The notes: generated by a model from the letters alone, not told the origin. Counted from the first letter of the stretch, positions 9,282 to 18,649 are shown. The stretch: DNA of 64,000 nucleotides from Candidatus Poribacteria bacterium (GCA_028820845.1 JAPPII010000092.1:40312-104311), one strand, 5' to 3'. A program made the numbers and translations.

Positions 9282-10067
9282 ATGGACAAACTTAGAATCA
9301 AAAGCAAAATTGAAATCGAAAAAATGAAACAGAGCGGGAAAGCCGCTGCGACTATCCTCAAACGCATTGGGGAAGCGATTGCTCCAGGTGTATCGACTGC
9401 TGAGCTGGAACGCATTTCACAGGATACAATCGCTGAAGTCAATGCCATATCTTCCTTCTTAGGCTATCAACCTCCGGAACACGAACCTTACCCCGCCACA
9501 ATATGTACCTCTATCAACGATGTCGTTATCCACGGGATTCCACACGAGAGTCATATTCTCAAAGACGGCGACATCATCGGAATTGATACGGCTGTCAGTA
9601 TCGACAGCTACCATGGCGACAACGCATACACCTTTCCCGTTGGAGACATCTCACCATCAGCCGCGCGTCTATTGAAAGTGACACGGCGTTCTCTCTACGA
9701 TGCGATTACCGAAGCGAAACCCGGAAACCGTGTCGGCGACATCTCTTCCAAATTACAGCAAGGCGCGGAATCCCAAGGTTTCTCCGTACTCCAGAATTTT
9801 TCTGGGCACGGCATCGGACGGAGCCTCCATGAAGCACCAGAGGTCCCTTGCATGGGAGTCGCGGGGCGCGGCTTACGCCTCAGACCGGGGATGGTCCTCG
9901 CAATTGAGACAATGGTTAACGTCGGGCTACCCGATGTCCAGATACTCACAGACGGATGGACGGTTACAACAGTAGACGGAAGCCTCTCGGCACTCTTTGA
10001 GCATACCGTGGCGATACTCTCGGACGGACCCGAAATTTTAACAGGAAGCGAATTGTGGGAAACCTAA
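9282..10067 (+). CDS. map: Type I methionine aminopeptidase
   Basis: 261 aa from ATG 9282 (MDKLRIKSKIEIEKMKQSGK); an in-frame ATG at 9237 would add 15 unrelated residues. The enzyme removes the initiator Met from nascent proteins using a dinuclear metal centre. Metal ligands are Asp102 and Asp113 (GIDTAVSIDSYHGDNAY), the His in GHGIGRSLHEAPEVP, Glu in AIETMVN and Glu in ALFEHTVAI, matching E. coli D97/D108/H171/E204/E235. The 3' end overlaps ccmC by 13 bases, so the two are probably cotranscribed. Confidence 0.95.
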   Translation: MDKLRIKSKIEIEKMKQSGKAAATILKRIGEAIAPGVSTAELERISQDTIAEVNAISSFLGYQPPEHEPYPATICTSINDVVIHGIPHESHILKDGDIIGIDTAVSIDSYHGDNAYTFPVGDISPSAARLLKVTRRSLYDAITEAKPGNRVGDISSKLQQGAESQGFSVLQNFSGHGIGRSLHEAPEVPCMGVAGRGLRLRPGMVLAIETMVNVGLPDVQILTDGWTVTTVDGSLSALFEHTVAILSDGPEILTGSELWET

Positions 10068-10735
10068 GTACAAGAATTATTGCCATCATCACTGCACTCC
10101 TTATTTTCATCTCTCTCTATCTCATCTTCGGCTATGCACGAATTGAAGGCACGATGCTTGAGGTTCAGAAAATCTTCTACTACCACGTCTCTGCCGCGCT
10201 GACAGTTTTTGTGGCGTTTGGTGTCAACTGCGTCTTCAGTATCAAATACCTCATCCAACGCAAACCCAATGACGACCTACTTGCAGTTGCTGCTGCCGAA
10301 CTCGGCATTGTCTTTTGCACAATTGCCCTCCTCTCTGGACCGATCTGGGCAAGATACGCATGGAATACATGGTGGAATTGGGAGGCACGCCTCACAAGCA
10401 CGCTTGTGCTCTGGCTGATGTATATCGGCTATTTTATTCTCCGATCCGCTCTCGAAGGAGATAAACGCAGAATCTATGCTGCGGTTCTTGGCATTATCGC
10501 CTATCTGGATGTGCCGATTGTCTATTACGCTGTGGATATCTGGCAGGGGGGATTGCACCCCGATCGTGGGACGAAGTGGAGCCTCGAAGCAACGATGCGG
10601 CATACATGGATGGTAGCATTGCTCGCACTTATTCTGCTATTTACCTTCTTACTTATCGTGAGGTATCGCATGAAAAAGGCGCAGGCGCGTTATGAAGCTA
10701 TACAACAGCAACACCTCACGGAGGCATCATCATGA
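10055..10735 (+). CDS. ccmC: Cytochrome c maturation heme-handling protein CcmC
   Basis: 226 aa with about six membrane segments. The CcmC/CcsA-type tryptophan-rich motif TWWNWEARLTS lies at residues 105-115 (canonical WGTWWVWDARLTS), in a periplasmic loop. Conserved histidines occur in KIFYYHVSAA and in RHTWMVALL. VPIVYYAVDIWQGGLHPD is also typical of CcmC. It transfers heme to CcmE in system I cytochrome c maturation. It overlaps map upstream by 13 bases and the ccmD-like gene downstream by ATGA. No ccmA, ccmB, ccmE or ccmF is in the window. Confidence 0.9.
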   Translation: MGNLSTRIIAIITALLIFISLYLIFGYARIEGTMLEVQKIFYYHVSAALTVFVAFGVNCVFSIKYLIQRKPNDDLLAVAAAELGIVFCTIALLSGPIWARYAWNTWWNWEARLTSTLVLWLMYIGYFILRSALEGDKRRIYAAVLGIIAYLDVPIVYYAVDIWQGGLHPDRGTKWSLEATMRHTWMVALLALILLFTFLLIVRYRMKKAQARYEAIQQQHLTEASS

Positions 10736-11070
10736 AAATAGCGGTTTTAGTAAGCTTTTTAGCGGTTTTGATAATCTTCTTTTTTGTAACGCAGGTACCA
10801 ATCACCCTGACAGCCAACGAAGTCGCAAAGGCTGTTTCAGAAGCCACCTCCGAGTCTGGTGTGTCTGTAGACGAAGACGTACTGGAAAAGGCAGTGCAGT
10901 TATCCGTTGCGAAACTCGAAAAAGGACAAAGCAGACGACTGAAATATCTCGCCTCCGCATATCTCGTTATCTGGTTGGTATTCGTCCTCTATGTCTTGCA
11001 ACTTGATCGGCAACAGCAGGAACTCGACAAACGCCTCGCCCAACTCGAACAAGACTCTGAAGGTATCTAA
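10732..11070 (+). CDS. CcmD-like small membrane protein with an extra N-terminal membrane segment
   Basis: 112 aa, starting within the ccmC stop (ATGA), which implies translational coupling. Residues 1-22 form one hydrophobic segment. A charged region of about 50 residues follows, and then RRLKYLASAYLVIWLVFVLYVL plus a charged coiled tail resembles CcmD (single membrane helix then basic/acidic tail). In system I, CcmD stabilises the CcmABC complex. The N-terminal half is not part of standard CcmD (usually about 50-70 aa). Assignment rests on context and the second helix. Confidence 0.6.
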   Translation: MKIAVLVSFLAVLIIFFFVTQVPITLTANEVAKAVSEATSESGVSVDEDVLEKAVQLSVAKLEKGQSRRLKYLASAYLVIWLVFVLYVLQLDRQQQELDKRLAQLEQDSEGI

Positions 11071-11537
11071 TGAAAACGTTCCTTTTCAAAACACAACAGG
11101 TGCTTGAACAACCACTTGCAGAAGTTTTCGCATTCTTTTCTGATGCACATAACCTCGCCAAAATTACACCACCGTGGCTCCGCTTTGAAGTCCTAACCCC
11201 AGCACCAATCGAGATGTCACCAGGAACACGTATCGACTACCGGTTGAAACTTCGCGGCATTCCACTCCGCTGGCAGAGCGAGATTACGGAATGGAATCCT
11301 CCGTATATGTTTGCAGATGAACAACGCCGCGGTCCGTATCGGCTCTGGCGACACACCCATACCTTCAACGAGACAGAAAATGGAGTGGTCGTAGGTGATT
11401 CAGTCGAATACGCCGTCTGGGGCAATCAGATCGTTGACAAATTTTTTGTGCGTCCAGATATAGAGAAAATCTTTGCTTATCGCTCGGAACAGCTGGAGAG
11501 GATCTTCGACAAGACCAACGCTTCATCCGGAAAATAG
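11070..11537 (+). CDS. SRPBCC (START/Bet v1-like) family protein
   Basis: 155 aa. The pattern QQVLEQPLAEVFAFFSDAHNLAKITPPWLRFEV, then ITEWNPPYMFADEQRRGPYRLW, HTHTF and VVGDSVEYAVWG, is that of SRPBCC ligand-binding proteins, including those annotated as cell-division-inhibitor or epimerase-associated. The fold binds hydrophobic ligands; substrate unknown. Its ATG shares an A with the TAA stop of the preceding gene (TAATG), so it ends a map-ccmC-ccmD-like run. The 3' end overlaps the convergent transglycosylase gene by 15 bases. Confidence 0.8.
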   Translation: MKTFLFKTQQVLEQPLAEVFAFFSDAHNLAKITPPWLRFEVLTPAPIEMSPGTRIDYRLKLRGIPLRWQSEITEWNPPYMFADEQRRGPYRLWRHTHTFNETENGVVVGDSVEYAVWGNQIVDKFFVRPDIEKIFAYRSEQLERIFDKTNASSGK

Positions 11538-12197
11538 AAATCTACCGTACAGACAGATTCTGCCATAGTAATGCATCACCCGTTCCACATAAGCCCGCGT
11601 CCTATTCGCACCCTCAAAATAGCCGTGTGGTGGTATACCGCTTTCCCACACTTCTTCATGTATATCCACATGCTGTTGCGTCAGTTGACTGAGTGCTATG
11701 CTCACAGGAGCCCACAGAGATGGGTCCGCACCATCACGATGACGGACGAGTGCCTGCGCGTCGCGAACCCGTCCTAGTCCTCCGTTGTAACTCGCTAATA
11801 CCAATCGGTCTCGATCCTCGTCAGGACTCTCAGGAAAGGCATGATATAACGTATGCAGATAGCGCGCTGCACCCGCAATGTTTTGTTCCGCATCAAATGG
11901 GTCTTCGACACCGAGTTCTTCTGCAGTCGTTGGCATCAGTTGTGTCAATCCGAGTGCACCCACTGAACTCACCGCCTTTTCGTTGAACCCAGATTCCTGC
12001 ACAATCAGCGCACAAACCAGCCGAGCGTCCAACGATTCTTTGACGGCATATTTCTGGATCAGTCCCTTGTATTCAAAAATTTTTGGTGTAAGCGCGAGCA
12101 GACGCACGTCAGGGGGGAAACCGTTGATAATCCCACTGATTAGGAAAATCACAATAAACGTTGCAATAATGAGAAGAACTGTCCGTTTGCGAATCAT
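11523..12197 (-). CDS. Lytic transglycosylase (SLT domain), membrane anchored
   Basis: 224 aa. An N-terminal membrane helix (about residues 7-25) is followed by an SLT domain: LVCALIVQESGFNEKAVSSVGALGLTQLMP with catalytic Glu68, then YLHTLYHAFP and LASYNGGLGRV. The order ES, GLTQLMP, AYNxG is diagnostic of family 1 lytic transglycosylases, which cleave peptidoglycan to 1,6-anhydromuropeptides in the periplasm. The start ATG at 12197 directly precedes the basic residues of the anchor. Confidence 0.9.
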   Translation of the reverse strand: MIRKRTVLLIIATFIVIFLISGIINGFPPDVRLLALTPKIFEYKGLIQKYAVKESLDARLVCALIVQESGFNEKAVSSVGALGLTQLMPTTAEELGVEDPFDAEQNIAGAARYLHTLYHAFPESPDEDRDRLVLASYNGGLGRVRDAQALVRHRDGADPSLWAPVSIALSQLTQQHVDIHEEVWESGIPPHGYFEGANRTRAYVERVMHYYGRICLYGRFLFSG

Positions 12198-12281
12198 TTT
12201 TGGCTAATGGCTTTTGGCTAATGGAAACCTTTGGCAAGGAAAAGAGTCGTTCCGTGACGCTCGCGTCTTTGCCAATCGCCC

Positions 12282-13841
12282 TTAAAAAAGATAACCTATA
12301 TCAAATATAAACCTATGCGCTTGATCCGTTTGCCCCTTGTGGTGTTCGGCATTTTGCGTGTACTGCCATCCGTAAGAGAGTGAAGCGTTCCATCCGTTTA
12401 GCGGACGATAAGAGAATGTTCCTCCGATTTCTGTCGTCCGAGCAACAACCCCCGTAGGAAACGAGAGTGCTTCGTAATCCTCACCGTAAAACCGATCGGC
12501 AACTGTTCCTTCTCCGTGTCGCGTCAACACCGTCCCGATTTCTGCCTTCGTGGAAACAGTGAACTGATAGGACGCTGAAAATCGAAACACATCCGAATCC
12601 GTGCCAATCGGGTGTCCGATGACATAACCGAAGTGCGTGAACTGGTTATCAGGCACAAGATGCGTGTATGCCCATCGATTGACGCGCGCATATTCGCTAT
12701 GAATGCCGAAATGCCGTTTTAACTGTCGCGGATACCACGTCCCCCCTAAAAGCCACGCGACCGCATGCGGATCGTTTGAAGTTCGTACGTACTGAATATC
12801 GTCAATAAGCCATTCACCGTAGAGCCGTACACCGTCAATCGGACGGATCGCAGCATCAAAGGCGAACATGAGATTATCATCGGCTTTGGCATGATATTGT
12901 AGCGCGTAATAAAAGGTAACCGGATTCGCGTATTCCCACTCCACCGTCTGCGCATCACCACCGTAAAGCACCCACTCAGCGACACCGATTTCCACGCGGT
13001 CGTTGAGTTGATAGTCGAGTCGATGTCCGCTCATATAGCGTTTCGCCAGATACCGTTTTTCACCATCGTCGTACCACGTTGAATTCAGTTGCGTGGTGAA
13101 GGCTGTTGCTTTAAACTTTTTTCCGAGTCTACCTGTGAGCCGAATCTGGTCAAACGGAGGTGAGTTATCCGAGATACCAACCGTTTTGAAGGGACTAGCA
13201 CCCCAGAAAAGCCAATCTCTACCCACGAGCAGGTCGAGGTGTGCGCTGTTTATTTGTAGGTAACTTCTTTTGAAATCTATGATATACCCGCGTGCACGGT
13301 GCCACGGATCGAAACGTTGTTCAGCGGTTTTTGCGTCAAGCGAACGACTTTCAAAGTTCTGTCCCTCAAATTCAGAATAAAGCACTAAGCGTGGCGCAGC
13401 CCTTCTGTCAACTTTGCCGATTGTATATTGAAACGCGCTTTCAATTGCGGGTGCTATTTTTTTTTCTGTTGCTCGCAATTGGGAGAGCGCGTTTATCGCC
13501 AGTCCATAGTCACCTGCAATTTCGGATCGAAATTCCCGTTTCAGTTTTTCAAGGAGTTTCCTATCAATTGCCGATACGACAACCTCACCTGCTTGAATCC
13601 TTGATTCCGCCTGCGCTATAATCTCTGTTATTTCTGCCCGTGAGAGCAGTGCTGTTTGCCGGTGAAACCCACCTGTTATCCCGTTAGTTTCTAATTTCGC
13701 AAGTGCTTCGGTAATCCATCCGTCGAAGTTGAGTGGAACATCGGGAGCACCATAAGCACAGTTTACAATGAACAGGAACGCAAGGCAAATGGCTGTTGGC
13801 TGTTGGCAAATAGCGATTGGTTTCCATAAGCCATAGACCAT
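12282..13841 (-). CDS. Capsule assembly Wzi-family outer-membrane protein
   Basis: About 519 aa from ATG 13841 (MVYGLWKPIA...). The N-terminal region through VNCAYG reads as a signal peptide. The mature part contains LLVGRDWLFWGASPFKTVGISDNSPPFDQIRL, GEWLIDDIQYV and alternating beta-strand text ending FIFDIGYLF, as in Wzi-family 18-strand barrels that anchor capsule at the surface. The open frame extends to 13919, but that stretch is a 14-bp tandem microrepeat and overlaps nadE by 47 bases, so I shortened the gene. The start is uncertain because no Shine-Dalgarno is seen. Confidence 0.75.
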   Translation of the reverse strand: MVYGLWKPIAICQQPTAICLAFLFIVNCAYGAPDVPLNFDGWITEALAKLETNGITGGFHRQTALLSRAEITEIIAQAESRIQAGEVVVSAIDRKLLEKLKREFRSEIAGDYGLAINALSQLRATEKKIAPAIESAFQYTIGKVDRRAAPRLVLYSEFEGQNFESRSLDAKTAEQRFDPWHRARGYIIDFKRSYLQINSAHLDLLVGRDWLFWGASPFKTVGISDNSPPFDQIRLTGRLGKKFKATAFTTQLNSTWYDDGEKRYLAKRYMSGHRLDYQLNDRVEIGVAEWVLYGGDAQTVEWEYANPVTFYYALQYHAKADDNLMFAFDAAIRPIDGVRLYGEWLIDDIQYVRTSNDPHAVAWLLGGTWYPRQLKRHFGIHSEYARVNRWAYTHLVPDNQFTHFGYVIGHPIGTDSDVFRFSASYQFTVSTKAEIGTVLTRHGEGTVADRFYGEDYEALSFPTGVVARTTEIGGTFSYRPLNGWNASLSYGWQYTQNAEHHKGQTDQAHRFIFDIGYLF

Positions 13842-13871
13842 AAGCCATAGACCATAAGCCATAGACCATAG
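13823..13871. repeat. Tandem microrepeat between nadE and the Wzi-like gene
   Basis: More than three near-perfect copies of the 14-mer CCATAAGCCATAGA. It runs into the signal-peptide coding region of the Wzi-like gene and obscures its start. Similar short self-similar text occurs in other spacers. Confidence 0.8.
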
Positions 13872-13872
13872 A

Positions 13873-15984
13873 CTACTGACCACCATCCACTGCCTCCAAT
13901 TTTTCAACATAGGCATCAATGCGGCGGAACTGCCATGTCCAGCGTGTGTTATACAGGAACTGCCGGAGGTCGAAGCGGTTGTCGTCCGGCGAATAAGATT
14001 CGGCGTGATAGGACGGGGTCAACGTTGTCATTTTGTGTCGATTGATAGAATAGTATCTGAAGAACCGTTTTACTTTTTCAGCGACTTCACGCGGCGGCAA
14101 GTGGTCCCACTCCTGCACTAATTTCTCAAACATGCTAACGGGACCGCACTGCTCCATTTTTCGGAGCTGCCCGAAGCGACTCAATTCCGCGTAAGTCATT
14201 CCCATATCGTCTTCATCTGTCTGCGTGTAGGTTTCAGTTATCGGTTCGAGTTCCGCTGTCGGGGGTGCCTCTATAATTTCAGCAAGTGCGGAATAACCGA
14301 GCGCATCTTTTGCCCAATTCAGGAATCGACGCAAATCGTGTTTGCTAATACCACCGATCGGGTTGATGTCACCGCTACTGCAATCGTATTTTGTCAGGTA
14401 ACCGCGCAGTGCCTCGTCGACGTTCCCAGTCCCTAAAACAAGAAGTGTCCCTTGACGGTTTCGCGTCCACGGCATCATCTGTGCAAAGAGATAACTAATC
14501 ACCATCCGCAATCTCGCCTGTATGTTTTGGAGGGCTTGGTTTTCTGTATATGTTCCGCCCTCGACCTTGAATCGGGGTGTCTTCTGCGTGATACGGGTAA
14601 AAAGCGATTGTAGGGCGTTAACAAGACCATCCATGTTGATATTCAGATGGGACGCGCCTATCTGTTCAGCGAGTTGCTTCGCACGCTTCTGCGTTTCACG
14701 GGAACTGTTCTTGGTCCCAATATAACACGTATACAACAAGCGATTCGCAAGCACACACGGATCCGTAAAAACATCCGGCGTTTCATCCTTCTCCAACCAT
14801 CGTTCAACGTCCTTGATGACCGTTTCATCATTTTCACGGATCGCTTTAGCGACGAGTTGACACATCGAACCGACAAGCGTCGCAACCGCTCCGCTGTCCG
14901 CACCACCAGAAAGCGGAATGAAGTACCCCGCTGCCTCCGATCTACGCAGATAATCCCAAAGCCAACACGCTGGACCGAGAGCTATCTCTTCTTCTGGTTT
15001 GTGGTAACGCGGAACGATTGCAAAAGAAGATTGGACATCCATCCTTCCATCCTTCCATCCTTCCATTCCCACGTCAAAATCAATATCAATCTGCGGCAGT
15101 GCCACCGTTTTGCTCGCTTGGACAGCACGACTCGCCTTCGTCCCCCGATAGGCGCGAACATCGTCAAGGTTCACCGTTGCCGTGATGACCTCTACATCTT
15201 TGAGTGAGAATTGAGAGCCTTGCGCCAAGATTTCGCCATTTTGGGCAATCAGTGCGCATCCGTCAAAATAGAGTCGGCCCCCGTCGCACCCCTGTTGGTT
15301 TGCATAGAGGTAGACTCCGCCGTTTTTCTCACTGGCATTTCGGATCAGCGCGATGCGAGTGTCCAATTTCCGCAATTCATGGTGAGAGCCTGACCCATTT
15401 GCGATAATCTCCACCCCGGCATTGCCGAAATGGATATGCGGACTCATCGGCACAAACAGCTCCTCACACGTCTCAGATGCCAAGAGTGTATCACCCGTGG
15501 CAATCGCTGCGATACCGATGGGTACTTTCTGTTGTCCCGTAAGTTCGCGAATCTCGCGCGGTAGCGTGTAGCGTTCGGTTGTCCAACCGTGTTCCCATGC
15601 CGCAAACCACCGATGCTCCCGATAGTTACCATCGCTTGCCAAGAACATTTTTGGACGAATCAACAGCAACTTGCCATCTAACACAAAGACCCGACAGTTA
15701 TACCTGACATTTTTGTGCATGACCGGCATACCGATGTCGCAGAGAATGCCGTCTGTGTGTTTCCCTTTAAGGATATGTGCCAGCGATTCCCAACTGTGTT
15801 GGAGCGTGTCTAACTCCAGGAAATGGTCTTCACAAGAATATCCCGTAATCTCCAGTTCCGGTCCCAAGCGATACCGCGCCCCGCGCGCTTTCGCTATCTC
15901 GATGGATTCAATGATACGCGCAGTATTCCCCTCAAAGTCGAGGCTCCACTGGTTCAGGTTACACGTTGCAAGGACTGCTTTCAT
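13873..15984 (-). CDS. nadE: Glutamine-dependent NAD+ synthetase (amidase-fused)
   Basis: 703 aa, the long two-domain form. The N-terminal carbon-nitrogen hydrolase domain releases ammonia from glutamine: catalytic Glu in GPELEITGYSCED, Lys in LIRPKMFLA, Cys in ASETCEELFVP. The C-terminal synthetase has the pyrophosphatase loop PLSGGADSGAVAT near residue 360, plus GTGNVDEALRGYLTKYDCSSGDINPIGGISK. It converts nicotinate adenine dinucleotide to NAD+. The insert between domains (near 15040-15060) contains a run of GGATGGAAGGATGGAAGGATGG-type microrepeat that encodes MEGWKDGRMDV. Confidence 0.95.
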   Translation of the reverse strand: MKAVLATCNLNQWSLDFEGNTARIIESIEIAKARGARYRLGPELEITGYSCEDHFLELDTLQHSWESLAHILKGKHTDGILCDIGMPVMHKNVRYNCRVFVLDGKLLLIRPKMFLASDGNYREHRWFAAWEHGWTTERYTLPREIRELTGQQKVPIGIAAIATGDTLLASETCEELFVPMSPHIHFGNAGVEIIANGSGSHHELRKLDTRIALIRNASEKNGGVYLYANQQGCDGGRLYFDGCALIAQNGEILAQGSQFSLKDVEVITATVNLDDVRAYRGTKASRAVQASKTVALPQIDIDFDVGMEGWKDGRMDVQSSFAIVPRYHKPEEEIALGPACWLWDYLRRSEAAGYFIPLSGGADSGAVATLVGSMCQLVAKAIRENDETVIKDVERWLEKDETPDVFTDPCVLANRLLYTCYIGTKNSSRETQKRAKQLAEQIGASHLNINMDGLVNALQSLFTRITQKTPRFKVEGGTYTENQALQNIQARLRMVISYLFAQMMPWTRNRQGTLLVLGTGNVDEALRGYLTKYDCSSGDINPIGGISKHDLRRFLNWAKDALGYSALAEIIEAPPTAELEPITETYTQTDEDDMGMTYAELSRFGQLRKMEQCGPVSMFEKLVQEWDHLPPREVAEKVKRFFRYYSINRHKMTTLTPSYHAESYSPDDNRFDLRQFLYNTRWTWQFRRIDAYVEKLEAVDGGQ

Positions 15985-15988
15985 CTTT

Positions 15989-17011
15989 TTAATTATTCGT
16001 TGCGGTTCGGACTTTCACGCGTCCCCAGACCGTTGTTAACAGATGGGGTTGTGGTGAGACCGGTAAAGAGAACACTGGATCGAACCAATCCGCACTATAA
16101 TTCCCACCTCTGTCCGTGAGTTGTTCCGATCTACCCCCGGCTAAAGCGACTTTGAAGAGTTGATCTTTTTCACCGGTTTCCCTCTGGTAAACAAGCGCAT
16201 TACCCCGCGGTGCCAAAGCCGGACTCGATACATCCCCCTCCACTTTAATCTTACGCGGTTCTCCGTTCCGTTTGCGGTTCACAATATAGAGGCTCGTTGC
16301 ATGCCCTCCAGGAGCCCGCGCCGGATCATTCGCGTCTATACCTGAAAAAACGAGTCTCGTACCATCGGGTGTCCAGACAGGGTCCAGCAGCAACACGAAC
16401 CCTTCTGGTGTGATTTCCTCTTTTGCCTTGGTTCGTACATTAACAATCTCAATTCTCGGGTCGGCTATCTGTATGCCCCCAAATCTGTCATTTATCGGTC
16501 GGAGCACCTCGGCGGACATAAAGGCGATTTCAGAACCATCGGGTGACCAATCAGGAAGCATACCGATTGCTATTCTTTTTTCATTCCGTCCGTCAATTGA
16601 GGCGGTGTAGATAGCGACCTCACCCCCATCGACCCGATAGTAAGCGATCCGTTCGCCATCGGGTGACCAGGCCGGATGCCGCCGCTCCATTCTTTTGCGA
16701 AAAATAGGTTTAACGCTGTCGCCATCGGCATCCATCACATAGAGGTCTGAAACCTTCCCAGCGCGATCGGAGGCAAACAGAATCTGTCTACCCGTCGGCG
16801 ACCAGGCCGGTGAGTAATCGTTCCCGCGATGATGGGTTAAATTTGTCTGTCCACTGCCATCGGGATTCATAATGTAAATTTCAGAATTGCCATCCCGGTT
16901 TGATACAAACACAATCTTCTCTGTGGCAGGCATTTGTGCCGAAACTGGTATAATAGGCGCGAGAACGAACAGACCAAGCCCACAAACAAGAAAAAAACGG
17001 ATAAATTTCAT
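15989..17011 (-). CDS. Secreted TolB-like PD40 beta-propeller protein
   Basis: 340 aa with a signal peptide (residues 1-25, ending VSAQ). Repeated blades read [55 protein letters not shown] and [13 protein letters not shown], which is the PD40 (WD40-like) pattern of TolB and DPP-IV propellers. No hydrolase domain follows, so it is a stand-alone periplasmic or exported propeller. It starts from ATG 17011 with AGGAGG upstream and ends 5 bases before nadE begins, so the two may share a transcript. Confidence 0.85.
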   Translation of the reverse strand: MKFIRFFLVCGLGLFVLAPIIPVSAQMPATEKIVFVSNRDGNSEIYIMNPDGSGQTNLTHHRGNDYSPAWSPTGRQILFASDRAGKVSDLYVMDADGDSVKPIFRKRMERRHPAWSPDGERIAYYRVDGGEVAIYTASIDGRNEKRIAIGMLPDWSPDGSEIAFMSAEVLRPINDRFGGIQIADPRIEIVNVRTKAKEEITPEGFVLLLDPVWTPDGTRLVFSGIDANDPARAPGGHATSLYIVNRKRNGEPRKIKVEGDVSSPALAPRGNALVYQRETGEKDQLFKVALAGGRSEQLTDRGGNYSADWFDPVFSLPVSPQPHLLTTVWGRVKVRTATNN

Positions 17012-17046
17012 TGTAAATTCCTCCTAAACGCTGTGCGTCTGAGAAT

Positions 17047-17154
17047 GCGTTGGGTTTCACTCGTTTTTTGGTGATTCAAGTTTCCCTATCTGTCACACCA
17101 ATTATCTGCTGTACGGTGTTTTCAGGAAGTTTCCACTCAACCCAATCTACGTAC
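17047..17154. other. Intergenic inverted repeat
   Basis: The spacer 17012-17185 contains GCGTTGGGTTTCACTC near 17047 and CTCAACCCAATCTACG near 17136, imperfectly complementary arms about 75 bases apart. It is followed by the microrepeat GACTGCTGACTGCTGATGG (about 17156-17174). No gene is seen. Confidence 0.4.
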
Positions 17155-17185
17155 TGACTGCTGACTGCTGATGGCTGACAGCCAC

Positions 17186-18649
17186 TTATGTTTTCTGCGG
17201 TTTCTTACGTGCCGCCGGAAATAGGATATTGTTCAAAATTAACCGATACCCCGGCGAGTGTTTGTGCAAATCGAGGTTCGTCGGGATTTTTCCTTCACCC
17301 ACAAGGTGACGATAATCCTCTGGGTCGTGTCCACCGAGAAACGTCCAAGTGCCTTTCCCTAATTTACCGTGAATATATTTTGCGTAGTTTGTGCCTTCCA
17401 CCTCTCCGAGAATCGTGACAGAGCCGCGAATCCTATCCATGTTAAACGATGTTGTCTGTCCGAGGTAGCCCGGCACAACGCTCACATGATTTTGTGTGAG
17501 CATTGTTGGAATCGGATCGTGCTTTGCTGCGAACTCAAAAAGCTTAAAGTCCTCAACACCGCTCTGTGCATCCCTATCAGGTTTCGGGTTGTCTATATCC
17601 GAGAATTCGTATCGGTACGGATTCGTATAGAGTTTAAAATTCTCAAACGCCAAGGTCCGCTGAAAATCAAGGTGCGCCTCCGCATCTGTCTCAATCGGTG
17701 TTCCGTCTAATTCAGGTGCAACGATGTCGATGGCTCCGCCGCGTGTTGCCAATGCGATATCCAAGGTTTCAGGGGCAGAACACATTGCAAAGATGAACCC
17801 ACCGTTGACAATATAGTCCGATATCATCTGTGCCGTCTGTCCCTTGTGCTGTGGGACGCGTCGGAATCCCGCCTCCGTAGCGGCTTGCTCAAACATCAAC
17901 ATCCGTTGTTGATACCAGACCTGCGTCGAAAACGAGGCGTGGAACTTGCCGTGCTGCCCCGTGAAGTCCTCGTGGTGCAGATGTAGCCAATCATAGTCAT
18001 CTGTCTCTAAAACACCGCTCTGCACCTCTTTATCCCAGATGACATCGTAGGGAATCTGTGCGTAGTCCAGTGCAATTTTAACAGCATCGTCCCATGGATC
18101 CCGATAAGGCGATGCCTCTGAGGGTGCGTATACCGCAATCTTCGGAGCCTTTTCCAATAGAATCTCGTCCATATTGCTGCCTTGAAGGACAGATTCCTTG
18201 ATGCTGCGATACGCGGCATTGTCCATCCGTTCAAAGCTGACTCCCATGAGCGCAGCACGCATTTGGACATCCGGGGAGTCCGGCAGCACAAATGCGCCGC
18301 CACGATAGTTCAACCACCAGTAGCAACGGTACTCCCGTGGGACCTCCAATGCCCAGTATGTCAAGCCGTAAGCCTTCAGATGGTTCGTCTGTGCCCCGAT
18401 GTCCATCGGTATCAGCAGCCATTGCGCGGCGGCGATGTTTGTACCGATAAGGAACAATAGGAGTATCAGGAGTATAGCATGGTGGATCTTAGAATTATTT
18501 ATACACCTGATATTGGTAAAGTTTTTCCGGATGCCCCAACTTGTTGGGGAGAGCACACTTTTCCCGAACAAGTTCGGGCATCCAGATGTTCGCTTATTTC
18601 TATAATTCACTATAATTTTACGCTTTACCATAGTCCGAAACGTATTCAT
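17186..18649 (-). CDS. Secreted protein of the Bacteroidetes-type 'asparagine synthetase B' family (function unknown)
   Basis: 487 aa open frame. After a hydrophobic segment (HHAILLILLLFLIGTNIAAA, ending about residue 76) the mature part reads WLLIPMDIGAQTNHLKAYGLTYWAL, YWWLNYRGGAFVLPD, DYDWLHLHHEDFTGQHGKF, FAMCSAPETLDIALA and a C-terminal NNILFPAARKKPQKT. This matches a family often named asparagine synthetase B in Bacteroidetes. It has neither an N-terminal Cys glutaminase nor an SGGxDS loop, so that name is not supported. The ATG at 18649 overlaps the upstream stop as TGATG. The first 55 codons include a palindromic repeat (18527-18585), so the true start may lie further in. Confidence 0.7.
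   Translation of the reverse strand: MNTFRTMVKRKIIVNYRNKRTSGCPNLFGKSVLSPTSWGIRKNFTNIRCINNSKIHHAILLILLLFLIGTNIAAAQWLLIPMDIGAQTNHLKAYGLTYWALEVPREYRCYWWLNYRGGAFVLPDSPDVQMRAALMGVSFERMDNAAYRSIKESVLQGSNMDEILLEKAPKIAVYAPSEASPYRDPWDDAVKIALDYAQIPYDVIWDKEVQSGVLETDDYDWLHLHHEDFTGQHGKFHASFSTQVWYQQRMLMFEQAATEAGFRRVPQHKGQTAQMISDYIVNGGFIFAMCSAPETLDIALATRGGAIDIVAPELDGTPIETDAEAHLDFQRTLAFENFKLYTNPYRYEFSDIDNPKPDRDAQSGVEDFKLFEFAAKHDPIPTMLTQNHVSVVPGYLGQTTSFNMDRIRGSVTILGEVEGTNYAKYIHGKLGKGTWTFLGGHDPEDYRHLVGEGKIPTNLDLHKHSPGYRLILNNILFPAARKKPQKT
18527..18585. repeat. Paired hairpin repeat inside the N-terminal coding region
   Basis: Two hairpins lie side by side: CCCCAAC/GTTGGGG within 18527-18550 and CCCGAAC/GTTCGGG within 18560-18585. 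Each is flanked by GGATGCC or its complement. On the minus strand they fall between the start codon and signal peptide of the 'AsnB-like' gene. Confidence 0.75.

Noticed and set aside
17186..18649. True asparagine synthetase
   Set aside because: No Cys nucleophile at the mature N-terminus, no SGGxDS pyrophosphatase loop, and a signal peptide is present.
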